Below are positions 50,485-59,279 of a DNA stretch of 64,000 nucleotides, in pieces; position 1 is the first letter of the stretch, and every line of letters starts with the position of its first letter. This stretch comes from Streptomyces albospinus (GTDB lineage Bacteria; Actinomycetota; Actinomycetes; Streptomycetales; Streptomycetaceae). The position numbers and the translations under genes are program-made. Location: contig NZ_BMRP01000018.1 of NCBI RefSeq assembly GCF_014648695.1, forward strand, positions 1 to 64,000, read 5' to 3'. The notes under the pieces were generated by a model. The model was not told the DNA's origin. It was given only the letters and a program-made list of their open reading frames with translations, and searched no databases.

Positions 50485-50699
50485 CTCCCCGCCCCCTGCC
50501 TGGAACACCGGGCCCACGCCTTCAGGCGATCTGGGAGGCCCTCGACGAACGCGAGCGCGAAGCCTTCGAGCGGCACCTCCTCCAGGACACCGCAGCGGAA
50601 GACCTCGTCTGGATTCTGAGCCGCTTCGGGCACCGGGTCTCCGCCTCCACCATCCGCACATACCGGCGCCGCCTGCGCCAGGAAGCGACTGATTCTTGA
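50481..50699 (+). CDS. small helical DNA-binding-like protein
   Basis: A 72-residue helical protein (RLQAIWEALDEREREAFERH, RVSASTIRTYRRRLRQEATD) that looks like a short helix-turn-helix protein. Overlaps both neighbours by four bases. Perhaps a regulator or packaging accessory. Confidence 0.6.
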   Translation: MTPRPLPGTPGPRLQAIWEALDEREREAFERHLLQDTAAEDLVWILSRFGHRVSASTIRTYRRRLRQEATDS

Positions 50700-51886
50700 G
50701 CAACCTTCTCGACGAGCTCCTCTCGAAGCCCGTGGGCCCATCCATACCGGCCCGCCAGACCGACCCCGACCGCGACTTCACCCGCCAGATCGAGGTCAGC
50801 GGGGACGGCGCCGAGGTGACCGTCCGAGGTCCGGCCGGCATGGACCCCAAGAGCACCGCGGCCTCTGTCCTGCTCTCTCAGGGCCTCGACCCCGACGAGT
50901 GGGAGATCAAGGGGTTCCGCTCCTCGGAGTGGACCATGCCCGGAGGCGAGACCGGACTCAGCACCCGCTTCTCCTTCGCTCGTATGAAGCCCGCGACGCA
51001 CGCCGCGCACGACATCGACGAACTCTTGGCCGCGATCGACAACCATCGCCCCAACCAGAGTGACGCCGTGACCGTTGAGGGTGATCACACCTTCGTGATC
51101 GCGCTCGGCGACATGCAGTTCGGGAAGGCTGACGGGGACGGCCCGGCGGGCACACTGAAGCGCACGATCGAATGCATCGACCGCGCGGCCGAGCTCCTGG
51201 ACGTGTATCGCCAGCGCTTCGACATCGGTCACGTCCATATGGGGTGGCTCGGCGATCACGTCGAGGGCTTCGTGTCGCAAGGTGGCTCGAACGCCTGGCG
51301 TACCTCGCTCACGCTCACCGAACAGATCCGACTGACCCGCCGCGTCATGCTGCACGGAGCCCTGACCATGGCTCCGCTCGCGCCTCGCGTATCGCTGGCA
51401 GCCGTACCCGGCAACCATGGAGAGGCCGTCCGGATCGCAGGCCGGGGCGTAACGCGCTACGACGACTCACACGACACGGAGTCCCTCATCTCTGTCCGCG
51501 ACGCATTGGCGCTCGACGCCGAGCGGTTCAGCCACGTCGAGTTTTACGTACCGGACACGGACGAACTGACCGTTGTCGTCGACTGCTCGGGCACGACAGT
51601 GGCTCATGCCCACGGCCACCAGTGGAGGCCGGGTCGGCACTTCGAGTGGTGGAAGGGCCAGGCGTTCAACAAGGCGAGCGCGATGCACCAGGCCGATCTT
51701 CTGCTCGCGGGTCACTTGCATCACGAGTTCGTGGATACGGACGGCCCGCGCACGTTCATCCAGCCTCCGGCCATGGAGAGCGAGTCGACGTGGTGGCGGC
51801 ACGCGAAGGGCACGACTGGCGCCCCCGGCCTGGTGGTCGCCGTGACGAAGAACGGCGAGGTGCCGGTGAAGGAGGTGGTCCGATGA
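50696..51886 (+). CDS. metallophosphoesterase
   Basis: A 396-residue calcineurin-like phosphoesterase: FVIALGDMQFGKADGDG (first metal Asp), GWLGDHVEGF, AVPGNHGEA (GNH motif), VAHAHGHQW and LLAGHLHHEF (GHxH). In phages such enzymes often act as nucleases (SbcD-like) or cyclic-nucleotide phosphodiesterases; which applies is not visible. The N-terminal 120 residues are unrelated to the catalytic core. TTG overlaps the upstream stop (TTGA). Confidence 0.85.
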   Translation: MSNLLDELLSKPVGPSIPARQTDPDRDFTRQIEVSGDGAEVTVRGPAGMDPKSTAASVLLSQGLDPDEWEIKGFRSSEWTMPGGETGLSTRFSFARMKPATHAAHDIDELLAAIDNHRPNQSDAVTVEGDHTFVIALGDMQFGKADGDGPAGTLKRTIECIDRAAELLDVYRQRFDIGHVHMGWLGDHVEGFVSQGGSNAWRTSLTLTEQIRLTRRVMLHGALTMAPLAPRVSLAAVPGNHGEAVRIAGRGVTRYDDSHDTESLISVRDALALDAERFSHVEFYVPDTDELTVVVDCSGTTVAHAHGHQWRPGRHFEWWKGQAFNKASAMHQADLLLAGHLHHEFVDTDGPRTFIQPPAMESESTWWRHAKGTTGAPGLVVAVTKNGEVPVKEVVR

Positions 51887-52230
51887 GTCTCCAGCTCGTC
51901 GACATCGGGAAGCCCGAGGTCGTCACCGAGGCTGACTGGACGATCCTCGCTGACCCGCAGGTGGAGAGCGTCGCTCAGGCAGTGGCCCGCGGATTTGCCC
52001 GTGACTACGGCCTGACGCTGGAGTACGAAGACGCCTACCAGGAGACGGTCATCATCGCCGCCGAGCGGGCTGCGTACGTGCGCCAGCTCCTCGCGGAGGC
52101 CGGGGCCGGGCTGCTGCACCGCTGGCTCTCCCAGCGCCTTCGGGATCGATGGCTCACCGAGGCCAAGCACCGGTCCGGGCACGTCTCCTACGAAGCCGCC
52201 CGGCACGCGGCAGAACGGACGGGCCAGTGA
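51883..52230 (+). CDS. hypothetical helical protein
   Basis: A 115-residue protein: VESVAQAVARGFARDYGLTL EYEDAYQETV region resembles the helical N-terminal part of sigma-factor-like or RinA-type regulators, followed by RWLSQRLRDRWLTEAK. Coupled to both neighbours. It may work with the next protein. Confidence 0.5.
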   Translation: MSLQLVDIGKPEVVTEADWTILADPQVESVAQAVARGFARDYGLTLEYEDAYQETVIIAAERAAYVRQLLAEAGAGLLHRWLSQRLRDRWLTEAKHRSGHVSYEAARHAAERTGQ

Positions 52231-52610
52231 CGGCGTACGACCGGCGGCTCGTCGAGCACCTCCTCCCGGCGGTGTGGGACGCCGAGGCCGCGTACGGCAT
52301 TCGGAACCCGCAGACCCCCGACGCCGACATGCCCAAGGCCGCCACGGACCCGAAGTCGGCCACCACGCTCTTCGCCCACCTTGCCGACATTCGACGGGGC
52401 TGGGCGACGGCCCCGCTCTCCCTCGGCGAGCGCCAGGCCCTCGTCCTGCGGTACGGGGCCGACCTGCCAGACGACGAGTCCGGAGCGCTCCAAGGGGTCA
52501 CCGGGCGGGCGGCGCGCTACCGCTGCGAGAGGGGCGTCGGGAAGATCGCCGCCCAGCTCAACGGGCGTGAGTACACCGACGGGTACGAAGAACTGAAGAT
52601 CGCCGCGTGA
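52227..52610 (+). CDS. possible late-gene regulator (sigma region 4/RinA-like)
   Basis: A 127-residue protein whose C-terminal half (LSLGERQALVLRYGADLPDD, then GRAARYRCERGVGKIAAQLN) resembles the helix-turn-helix of sigma region 4 and RinA/ArpU phage activators. As the last gene of the replication operon it is well placed to switch on late genes. The family call is tentative. Confidence 0.45.
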   Translation: MTAYDRRLVEHLLPAVWDAEAAYGIRNPQTPDADMPKAATDPKSATTLFAHLADIRRGWATAPLSLGERQALVLRYGADLPDDESGALQGVTGRAARYRCERGVGKIAAQLNGREYTDGYEELKIAA

Positions 52611-52626
52611 GACTTGTGCACCATAC

Positions 52627-52669
52627 GAACGCAGGCGTCCAGGCCACGAGCGCTGGGACGCCTGCGTTC
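52627..52669. terminator. strong bidirectional terminator
   Basis: GAACGCAGGCGTCC pairs with GGACGCCTGCGTTC (14 bp perfect), between the convergent end of the replication operon and the regulator gene. Confidence 0.85.
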
Positions 52670-52673
52670 CTGG

Positions 52674-54020
52674 CTATGCCGCTGCGTTGAGCTCCCTGAC
52701 TCGCTCGTTGAAGTCGGCGACGAGCCGATGTCCGCCGAAGGGCCGCATGCGCCGCTGAAGGTCGTGTACTGCTTCCACGGCACGAGAGGACTTGACCTGC
52801 CTCGTCAAGCTGAGGGTGCGAACACCAGCAGCGTGAGCCGCCTCCAAGTCGTTTCGCTGCAAATGAGATACCGCGAGGGCCGCCTGAGACATGGCCCCGC
52901 GCCGGGCACGCCTCTGGCTTCTGGCGTGGTCGATGGACTTCCGGGCATGCTCATCCGCGGCGTTCGCATCCCCGAGGTCGCGGAACGTGTTGGCGTGCTC
53001 TCCATGCAGATAGGCCGGGTCGATGAAGGCCGCCCATTCCGGCTCATCTCCTGTCCGCGCCTTCGCATACGCCTTCTCAGACTCGATCACGGCGCGCGCC
53101 GCCGCAGACTTGTCATTGAGCAGTGCGAGCGCTCGCGCTTCGAGGCACCAGAGGTCTGCCAGGCAGGCCGGCGAGTCGACCCTTGACAACCCGAGGCGCC
53201 CAGCCTGAGCAAGGCGGCGCCCTTCGGCCGGGTCTCCGAGCAGCGTGGCTTGGTCTGCCATGCCAGCCAGGACGTGCGAACCCAAGGCGGCGTTGGCGGA
53301 CTCCTCGGCAAGCCGAAGGGACTGGATCAGATAGCGCTGGGCGAGGCCGTGTTCGCCGTTGTCGTAGGCCATCCATCCTAGAAGGTAGGTCTGTTCGGCG
53401 GCGGCCTCGCAGAGGGCTCGTCGCACGTCATCGCTGTACGTGCGACGAAGGAGGGGATAGACGTGCTGGTTCATGTACTCGGCGAGGATCAAGCGGCCGG
53501 AGCCGCCCCCCTGTAGCACGTCCATCTTCTGGAACTCGCCGAACATGTTCTTCACTGCCGTCACGTCTTCCAGACGGACGCGAGGACCGGGCTCCGGCGC
53601 CTGGTCCAGGACGTTCATCAGCCAGTCGCGCGACGGCCCAACGCCAGCGAGGGCGGCGAAAGGTGCACCTGCAAGGAAGTTTCGTCGATCCACGTCAGCT
53701 CTCCCGAGGTCTGCGACAACCTCCACGGTAGCCGCGTAGGAAGAGTTGTACACGAGTGCACTCTCCACCCCCGCTCCGTCACCGAGCCCGAGATCGTACG
53801 TTGTGACCCGGTATCCGACACAGTCTGAGAAGACCGCCGCGATGATGTCAGGTAATGGCTGGCGCGGTATCTGGCCTTCGAGCCAGAAGCGGACTCGTGT
53901 CGTGCTGGTGGCGACATGGGGTTCGTTCCACAGCGCTGCCTTGGCTTTCACCCTTCTCGCCAACTCGCCACGGCTCATGCCGGATCGGTCGAGCCACCTT
54001 GCGAGTTTGTCGTTCGTCAT
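52674..54020 (-). CDS. HTH/TPR transcriptional regulator of the cargo operon
   Basis: A 448-residue protein starting MTNDKLARWLDRSGMSRGEL: an N-terminal helix-turn-helix (residues 4-60, with TTRVRFWLEGQIPRQPLPD), a Tat-like linker (DVDRRNFLAGAPFAALAGV) and about eight TPR-like helical pairs (LLGWMAYDNGEHGLAQRYLI, HANTFRDLGDANAADEHAR). This is the NsdA-like layout of large streptomycete regulators. It is transcribed away from the kinase/synthetase operon at 54143 from a 122-bp shared gap, so it probably controls it. ATG at 54020 is preferred, with AGAGAGG in front, over the upstream frame start at 54059. Confidence 0.75.
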   Translation of the reverse strand: MTNDKLARWLDRSGMSRGELARRVKAKAALWNEPHVATSTTRVRFWLEGQIPRQPLPDIIAAVFSDCVGYRVTTYDLGLGDGAGVESALVYNSSYAATVEVVADLGRADVDRRNFLAGAPFAALAGVGPSRDWLMNVLDQAPEPGPRVRLEDVTAVKNMFGEFQKMDVLQGGGSGRLILAEYMNQHVYPLLRRTYSDDVRRALCEAAAEQTYLLGWMAYDNGEHGLAQRYLIQSLRLAEESANAALGSHVLAGMADQATLLGDPAEGRRLAQAGRLGLSRVDSPACLADLWCLEARALALLNDKSAAARAVIESEKAYAKARTGDEPEWAAFIDPAYLHGEHANTFRDLGDANAADEHARKSIDHARSQRRARRGAMSQAALAVSHLQRNDLEAAHAAGVRTLSLTRQVKSSRAVEAVHDLQRRMRPFGGHRLVADFNERVRELNAAA

Positions 54021-54142
54021 GCTCAGCCTCTCTGTGACGGGAGGTAGCGGAAGCGACACCCTTCGACACCCCTGTCGACGGTACCGCGCAACACGCTCAT
54101 GAGGTTGTCTAGGACCACGTTGATCACGGGGAGGGCAACATC

Positions 54143-55039
54143 ATGGCGACTAGTGCATTGCAGGCCAGCACCACTGACCCTCAGCTCGCGGGGTACGGGC
54201 CAGCCGCGGTGAAGCCCAACTCAATCACGCGATGGGCCCTCGACGGGAGTTCACTACTCAAGGTCTACCGCACGATCACCCCGCACGAGAGGCGGCGTCG
54301 CGAGGTACACGCGCTCAAGATCGCCGCCGGGTGGGGCCTTTCGGTCCCTTCTGTGGTGGCGACTGGCGAGCATGGGGCCCACCCCTGGGCCGTGTTCGGA
54401 GCCGTGCCGGGGAAGCCCTACTCAATCCGCACCGCACGAGGAGTGCAGGGCTTTGTCCGGCGCGTCGGCACAGCGACTCAGCAGCTCCATCACGGAGTTG
54501 TCGGGATGCGTCCCGGCTCAGGGTGGCGGTGGAACCCAGGCGACACGCTCGGGTCCAACCGCGGGTTCCTTCTCGACCAGCTCACCAGTCGCTGTCGGCA
54601 ACTCTCCTGGTGGCATGACCTGGAGGATGCCCTTGAGCCCTGCGATGAGCTCCCCACGGTGTACCTGCACGGTGACCTCAAGCCTGAGCACCTCCTGTTC
54701 GACGGCGAGCGCCTTCACATAGTCGATTGGGAGGCCAGCGGACGAGGCCCTGCCATGAGCGATCAGGCCGATGCCGTCTTCCATGTCATACGCGACTTGA
54801 TCTATACGGCAGTAACGCCTCGCCGATTGCCCGTTGGACTCGTCAGCCAACTTGGCGCTCCGGGTGCCGCGTTGGCTTGGCGACTCGCTCTCTGGCTCGA
54901 TCGACGACGCTCCGGAGACATCCACCTTATTCCGGCGCGTGACCTCTACCAGCTCGCCGCGGAAGACGATCCTTTGGCGGCCTGTGAGCAACTCGCCCGA
55001 CAAGTCTCGCGCTTGCGGACTGCGGGCGTCCCGCGATGA
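54143..55039 (+). CDS. aminoglycoside-phosphotransferase-like kinase 1
   Basis: A 298-residue kinase: KPNSITRWALDGSSLLKVYR (ATP-binding Lys40), the catalytic loop YLHGDLKPEHLLF (H176-G-D178) and VDWEASGRGP (metal-binding Asp195 at the DFG position). The substrate is unknown; relatives phosphorylate antibiotics, choline, sugars or methylthioribose. First gene of a tight operon with SAM synthetase, kinase 2, histidine phosphatase, seryl-tRNA synthetase and glycosyltransferase, so a biosynthetic or salvage role is more likely than drug resistance alone. Confidence 0.75.
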   Translation: MATSALQASTTDPQLAGYGPAAVKPNSITRWALDGSSLLKVYRTITPHERRRREVHALKIAAGWGLSVPSVVATGEHGAHPWAVFGAVPGKPYSIRTARGVQGFVRRVGTATQQLHHGVVGMRPGSGWRWNPGDTLGSNRGFLLDQLTSRCRQLSWWHDLEDALEPCDELPTVYLHGDLKPEHLLFDGERLHIVDWEASGRGPAMSDQADAVFHVIRDLIYTAVTPRRLPVGLVSQLGAPGAALAWRLALWLDRRRSGDIHLIPARDLYQLAAEDDPLAACEQLARQVSRLRTAGVPR

Positions 55040-55107
55040 TCTTGGTTCGTCTGGCCGACCGGCCCGACGAGATCCACGCACATCCCTTCCAGCTCTGCGA
55101 GGAGTAG
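55036..55107 (+). CDS. 23-codon peptide ORF
   Basis: ATG overlaps the kinase stop (ATGA) and the TAG ends 3 bp before the SAM synthetase ATG; the last codons GAGGAG form the ribosome-binding site of that gene. The peptide begins MILVRLADRPDEIHAH and ends in a single cysteine. It may be a real peptide or only a coupling device; nothing else supports translation. Confidence 0.35.
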   Translation: MILVRLADRPDEIHAHPFQLCEE

Positions 55108-55110
55108 GCC

Positions 55111-56361
55111 ATGCACCGAACCAGCACGACCTTCGGCAACAGCCACATAGTGATCGAGGCTGGAGCGCCCCAGCCGGACGCGACGACCATCGTCGAGCGA
55201 AAGGGCCTCGGCCACCCGGACACTCTCGCCGATCACCTCGCCGAGCAGCTGTCCCGGGCGTACAGCCGGTACACCGTGGAGCACTTCGGGGCCGTACTTC
55301 ACCACAACTTCGACAAGCTGGCTCTCCTCGGCGGTGGGAGCGAAGTCCGCTATGGCGGCGGCAAGATGACCTCGCCAGTGCGCGTCCTCGTCAATGGTCG
55401 AGCCGCTCCTATGTGCGGCGGCGAGGCGATCCCCGTTACGGAGATCGTCGAAGCGGAAGTCAAGGCGTTCTTCGCCGAGAGGCTGCCGGAGGTCTCGGCT
55501 CACCTCGACATCGCCTTCAACATCACGAGCAACTCAAGTCCCGGCGCCGTGCTCACAGGCAACGACGTTCCGGACCGCACCCGCTGGTTCAACCCGCGCT
55601 CCATCGACGACCTCCGTGAGCGCCGCGTGCGCCTCTCGAACGACACTTCCCTCGGGACGGGTTGGGCCCCGGAGAACCCCTTCGAGACGTTCGTCCGCGA
55701 CCTCGTAGACCACTTCTCCGGAGAGAGCGACTTCACGCGGGCCCACGCCTGGTGCGGCTCCGACGTGAAGCTCATGGGCTACTGGGACGGGCAGCACGCG
55801 GACATCGTGTTGTGCGTACCCCAGAAGTCGCGTCACGTCGCGAGTCGAGCGGAGTACGTGCGCAACGCTGAGGCCGTTCTCGCCGAATGCCACCGCCTCG
55901 CCGGCATCTGGCTTCCCGGCGCCGACGCGGCCTTCCGTCTCAACGCTCGCGACGTGCCCGAGAAGGACGAGCTCTACCTGACCTACACGGGCAGCTCGAT
56001 CGAGTCCGGCGACGAGGGCGTAGTCGGTCGAGGCAACCGCGTCAACGGTCTCATCACGCCCCTGCGCCCGATGAACCTGGAGGGCGCGAGCGGAAAGAAC
56101 CCCGTCTACCACGTCGGCAAGCTCTACAACATCGCCGCCCTTCGGCTGGCACGGCGACTCCATGAGGCGACTGGCGAACACGCGGAAGTGCACCTGGTGA
56201 GCACCACGGGCCAAAGGCTGGACCAGCCGTGGCGAGTGCTGGTCCGTCTTACAGCTCAGGAAGTCGAGATCGACAAGGTGCAGGCTCTCGTCACCGAGGC
56301 TCTGGACGAGTTCCCGGCCCTCACCGACGAGCTCATTCACGACGGGATCGTGCTGAGCTGA
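55111..56361 (+). CDS. archaeal-type S-adenosylmethionine synthetase
   Basis: A 416-residue protein with the archaeal methionine adenosyltransferase signature (PF01941 type) rather than the bacterial MetK type: IVERKGLGHPDTLADHLAE (residues 28-46), LLGGGSEVRYGGGKMTSPV, DVKLMGYWDGQHADIVLCV, GDEGVVGRGNRVNGLI. It makes SAM (or a SAM analogue) from methionine and ATP. Streptomyces already has MetK, so this copy presumably serves the operon. Length and motifs are complete. ATG follows GAGGAG. Confidence 0.85.
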   Translation: MHRTSTTFGNSHIVIEAGAPQPDATTIVERKGLGHPDTLADHLAEQLSRAYSRYTVEHFGAVLHHNFDKLALLGGGSEVRYGGGKMTSPVRVLVNGRAAPMCGGEAIPVTEIVEAEVKAFFAERLPEVSAHLDIAFNITSNSSPGAVLTGNDVPDRTRWFNPRSIDDLRERRVRLSNDTSLGTGWAPENPFETFVRDLVDHFSGESDFTRAHAWCGSDVKLMGYWDGQHADIVLCVPQKSRHVASRAEYVRNAEAVLAECHRLAGIWLPGADAAFRLNARDVPEKDELYLTYTGSSIESGDEGVVGRGNRVNGLITPLRPMNLEGASGKNPVYHVGKLYNIAALRLARRLHEATGEHAEVHLVSTTGQRLDQPWRVLVRLTAQEVEIDKVQALVTEALDEFPALTDELIHDGIVLS

Positions 56362-57287
56362 TGACTATGCGGACGCTCGGCGGGGTGCCCGAGGGATGTC
56401 GAGAGCGGCTGATCGCACACTACGGGCCGAAGGTCCAAGATTGGCTCGACACCGTACCCAGCGTGCTGGGGCAGGTGGCGGAACGCTGGAACCTTTCGCT
56501 TGAGGGGTACCACGACGCTGGACACGCCTCCGTGATCGCCACCGCGACCGATCCCGACGAGCGTCCGCTGCTCCTCAAGGCTTGGGCTGATCCCGCTCGC
56601 TACCGCCACGAGATTCGTGCCCTTCGACTGTGGGCCGGCGGGATGACGGTCGATGTCATGGAGACTGCCGACGATCATGCGGTGGCACTCCTCGAACTGG
56701 TGGGAGGGCGCCCCGGAGGCTCCGATTGGCGGCAGCGGGAAACCCAGATGGTGGCCGGCGCATTACATGGGCTGCACATCCGCGGGCGGGCCGAGTCACT
56801 CACAATCAGTCTCCCGCTCCTCAGTGACTACCTTCGCTTCGAGGTGCTGCCGCGGATCGAGAAGCGAGTGCTGAGTCTCGATCTTGGGCAATGGGCACCG
56901 CTCGTGGAAGACGAGTTTCACGCGCTCGCCACGCTCAAGGAAGATCCCGAACGATCTACTGTTCTGCACGGCGACCTCTACCGGGAAAACGTGCCGTTCG
57001 ACCGCAACGGCCATCCGCGTCTGCTCGATCCCGTTCCTATGGTGGGCGACGCCGCCTTCGACTGGGCCTTCTGGACCGTCTACTACGACCTTGACCGAGA
57101 GACAAAACAGCGGCTCGCGACAGCCGCCCGGATCTCGCGCATCCCCGTCCCGGTGATCGCACCGTGGTGCCGCCTACTGTCCCTGGACGGCCTCCTCTAC
57201 TACGTGGACACCGGTGATCCACGAGCACCGCAGATGACAGAAGTGCTCTCCTTCCTATCGGCCCGAGGAGCCGGGGGCTACGCATGA
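56361..57287 (+). CDS. aminoglycoside/hydroxyurea-kinase-like kinase 2
   Basis: A 308-residue kinase of the APH(6)/hydroxyurea family: RPLLLKAWADPARYRHEIRA (ATP Lys73), VLHGDLYRENVPFDRNGHPR (H203, D205, N210), LLDPVPMVGDAAFDWAFW. It is distinct in sequence from kinase 1. The family phosphorylates streptomycin-type compounds; here the target may be an intermediate of the operon. The ATG overlaps the SAM synthetase stop (TGATG) and the stop overlaps the phosphatase ATG. Confidence 0.75.
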   Translation: MTMRTLGGVPEGCRERLIAHYGPKVQDWLDTVPSVLGQVAERWNLSLEGYHDAGHASVIATATDPDERPLLLKAWADPARYRHEIRALRLWAGGMTVDVMETADDHAVALLELVGGRPGGSDWRQRETQMVAGALHGLHIRGRAESLTISLPLLSDYLRFEVLPRIEKRVLSLDLGQWAPLVEDEFHALATLKEDPERSTVLHGDLYRENVPFDRNGHPRLLDPVPMVGDAAFDWAFWTVYYDLDRETKQRLATAARISRIPVPVIAPWCRLLSLDGLLYYVDTGDPRAPQMTEVLSFLSARGAGGYA

Positions 57288-57913
57288 GAACGCACATCCT
57301 CCGCCACGGTCAGACGGAGTACAGCTCGAAGCACCTCGCCAACGGGGACCCCTCCTTCCCCGTCCAGCTCAGCGAAGAGGGGGTGAGGTCGTGCGAGCGC
57401 GCCTGGACCGTGCTGCCCCTGCACAGCGTGCGGACATGGGTGGCCAGCGAGTTTTCGCGGGCCAAGCAGACCGCCCTACTGCTTACGGGAGTGCCCGCAG
57501 CGGAGGTCGCGATCGAGCCCCGGCTGAATGAACTGGACTACGGCGAATTCGAGGGCGGCCCGTGGCTCGGCTACGGCGATTGGCTTGACCAACATGGCGC
57601 GTGGCGGCGCCCACCAGGCGCCACGGAATCGCAGCGGGAGGGTATCCGCCGGATGCTCCTCGGGCTGAAGGACTGCCTGGCTCTCCCAGGCCCGCGCCTC
57701 ATCGTGGGGCACGGCTTGCTCCTGTCTGTCCTCCTTTGGCAGCAGAAGCGATCCGGGGGCGAGACCGTGCCTCTGTTCTTCCCAGAGGCCCCCTGCGTGC
57801 AGCCGCTCGATGTTGCAGACGAGGTACTTGGCAGCTGGATCGCGGAGCTCCTGTCTGATCTTGATATCGAAGCCCGTCAAGATCCAGACGAGCGGAGTGA
57901 CGCAGCGATATAG
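57284..57913 (+). CDS. histidine phosphatase
   Basis: A 209-residue histidine phosphatase: LRHGQTEYSS (R7-H8-G9), ASEFSRAKQTA (phosphate-binding Arg), LNELDYGEFEG (Glu83) and VGHGLLLSVL (His143), the full active site. Small-molecule phosphatases of this branch act on sugar phosphates or nucleotides. Together with the two kinases it suggests phosphate addition and removal in one pathway. ATG overlaps the kinase stop (ATGA). Confidence 0.85.
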   Translation: MRTHILRHGQTEYSSKHLANGDPSFPVQLSEEGVRSCERAWTVLPLHSVRTWVASEFSRAKQTALLLTGVPAAEVAIEPRLNELDYGEFEGGPWLGYGDWLDQHGAWRRPPGATESQREGIRRMLLGLKDCLALPGPRLIVGHGLLLSVLLWQQKRSGGETVPLFFPEAPCVQPLDVADEVLGSWIAELLSDLDIEARQDPDERSDAAI

Positions 57914-57986
57914 CGGGGCGACGCCGCGTCGGCAGTTGCTACCGTCAGAGCGGTAGCTCACTTCCCGGAGAAGAAGGACCCCAGCC

Positions 57987-59279
57987 ATGCATGATGCTCG
58001 CGCCCTGATCGACATGGGGGCCGAAGCGGTACGTCGGCTCGCTCGACGCGGTTACTCCCTGGACCTGTCCGTCCTGGAGGACCTCCAGGCCCGGCGGAAC
58101 CAGAGCATTCGTGTGGCCGACGAGCTGCGGGCGGAGTCCAAGCGCGTGGCCAAGGAGGTCCAGGAGACCGCGAAGCAGGGCGGGGATATCTCCAAGCTGA
58201 AGGAGCGGGCCCGCGAGATCAAGGACCAGATTCGGGAGATCGAGGCCGACCAGGAGAAGGTCCAGGACGACCTCCGCAACCTCCTCCTCAGCATCCCGAA
58301 CATCCCCGACGACAGGGCCCCGGATGGCGACTCTGAAGAGTTCGCGGTCGAGGTCCGCCGAGTAGGGACTCCGCCGACCTTCTCCTTCGAGCCGAAGGAC
58401 CACGTCGATCTTGGCGAGGCCACCGGAGTCCTCGACTTCGCTCGGGCGACGAAGCTCTCGGGCCCCCGTTTCGCCGTCTCGCGCGGAGCAGGCGCAGCCC
58501 TTGAGCGGGCACTCGTCACGCTCTTCCTCGACGTTCATACGCGTCGGCACGGCTACGTCGAGCACTCGGTTCCGTTCCTGGTCACCCGCAAGACGATGAC
58601 CGGCACGGGTCAGCTGCCGAAGTTCGAAGAGGACCTGTTCAAGACCGGCGTCGCGGATCGCGAACTGTTCCTGATCCCGACTGCTGAGGTCCCGCTCACC
58701 AACCTCTACGCCGACGAGATCATCCCGCCCGGGGAGCTGCCGCTCGCCCTCACGGCTCAGACGCCGTGCTTCCGCTCGGAGGCCGGCTCGTACGGCCGCG
58801 ACACCCGGGGCCTCATCCGCCAGCACCAGTTCACCAAGGTGGAGATGGTGCGGATCTGCGACCCCGAGGATGCCGACGCCGAGCTGGAAAAGATGATCGG
58901 CCACGCTGAGGCGTGTCTGAAGGAGCTGGGCCTCGCGTACCGCGTGATGACCCTCGCCGCAGGCGACACGGGCTTCTCCGCCCAGCTCACGTACGACCTG
59001 GAGGTGTGGCTTCCCAGCCAGAACACCTACCGCGAGATCTCGTCGGTCTCGAACTTCGGCACCTTCCAAGCGCGCCGCGCCAATATCCGCACCCGTGGCG
59101 CGGACGGCAAGCCCAAGCTGGTGGCCACGCTCAACGGCTCGGGCCTTCCGATCGGCCGCACCCTGGCCGCGGTGCTCGAACAGGGTCAGCAGCAGGACGG
59201 CTCGATTGTCCTGCCCGAATCACTCGTTCCCTACCTCGGCTTCCGCCGTATCTCGGCGGACGGAACCCCGGAGGCATAG
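57987..59279 (+). CDS. seryl-tRNA synthetase
   Basis: A 430-residue, full-length class II synthetase. The N-terminal coiled-coil arm covers residues 30-110 (NQSIRVADELRAESKRVAKE on). Catalytic parts: PTAEVPLTNLYADEII, motif 2 (TPCFRSEAGSYGRDTRG), and motif 3 (NGSGLPIGRTLAAVLEQGQQ). It charges tRNA-Ser or supplies seryl adenylate/seryl-tRNA to a pathway. Since every host has its own enzyme, a second copy in an operon suggests self-resistance to a synthetase inhibitor (albomycin type) or donation of serine (valanimycin type). There is a 73-bp gap upstream, so an own promoter is possible. Confidence 0.9.
   Translation: MHDARALIDMGAEAVRRLARRGYSLDLSVLEDLQARRNQSIRVADELRAESKRVAKEVQETAKQGGDISKLKERAREIKDQIREIEADQEKVQDDLRNLLLSIPNIPDDRAPDGDSEEFAVEVRRVGTPPTFSFEPKDHVDLGEATGVLDFARATKLSGPRFAVSRGAGAALERALVTLFLDVHTRRHGYVEHSVPFLVTRKTMTGTGQLPKFEEDLFKTGVADRELFLIPTAEVPLTNLYADEIIPPGELPLALTAQTPCFRSEAGSYGRDTRGLIRQHQFTKVEMVRICDPEDADAELEKMIGHAEACLKELGLAYRVMTLAAGDTGFSAQLTYDLEVWLPSQNTYREISSVSNFGTFQARRANIRTRGADGKPKLVATLNGSGLPIGRTLAAVLEQGQQQDGSIVLPESLVPYLGFRRISADGTPEA

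Noticed and set aside
52674..55107. Calling the regulator plus peptide an arbitrium system
   Set aside because: The peptide lacks a signal sequence and the regulator belongs to a common streptomycete family not known to sense peptides; kept only as a weak idea.
54143..57287. Naming the two kinases as specific antibiotic-resistance enzymes
   Set aside because: Only the general kinase motifs are visible; substrate-specific residues cannot be judged and the operon context suggests another role.
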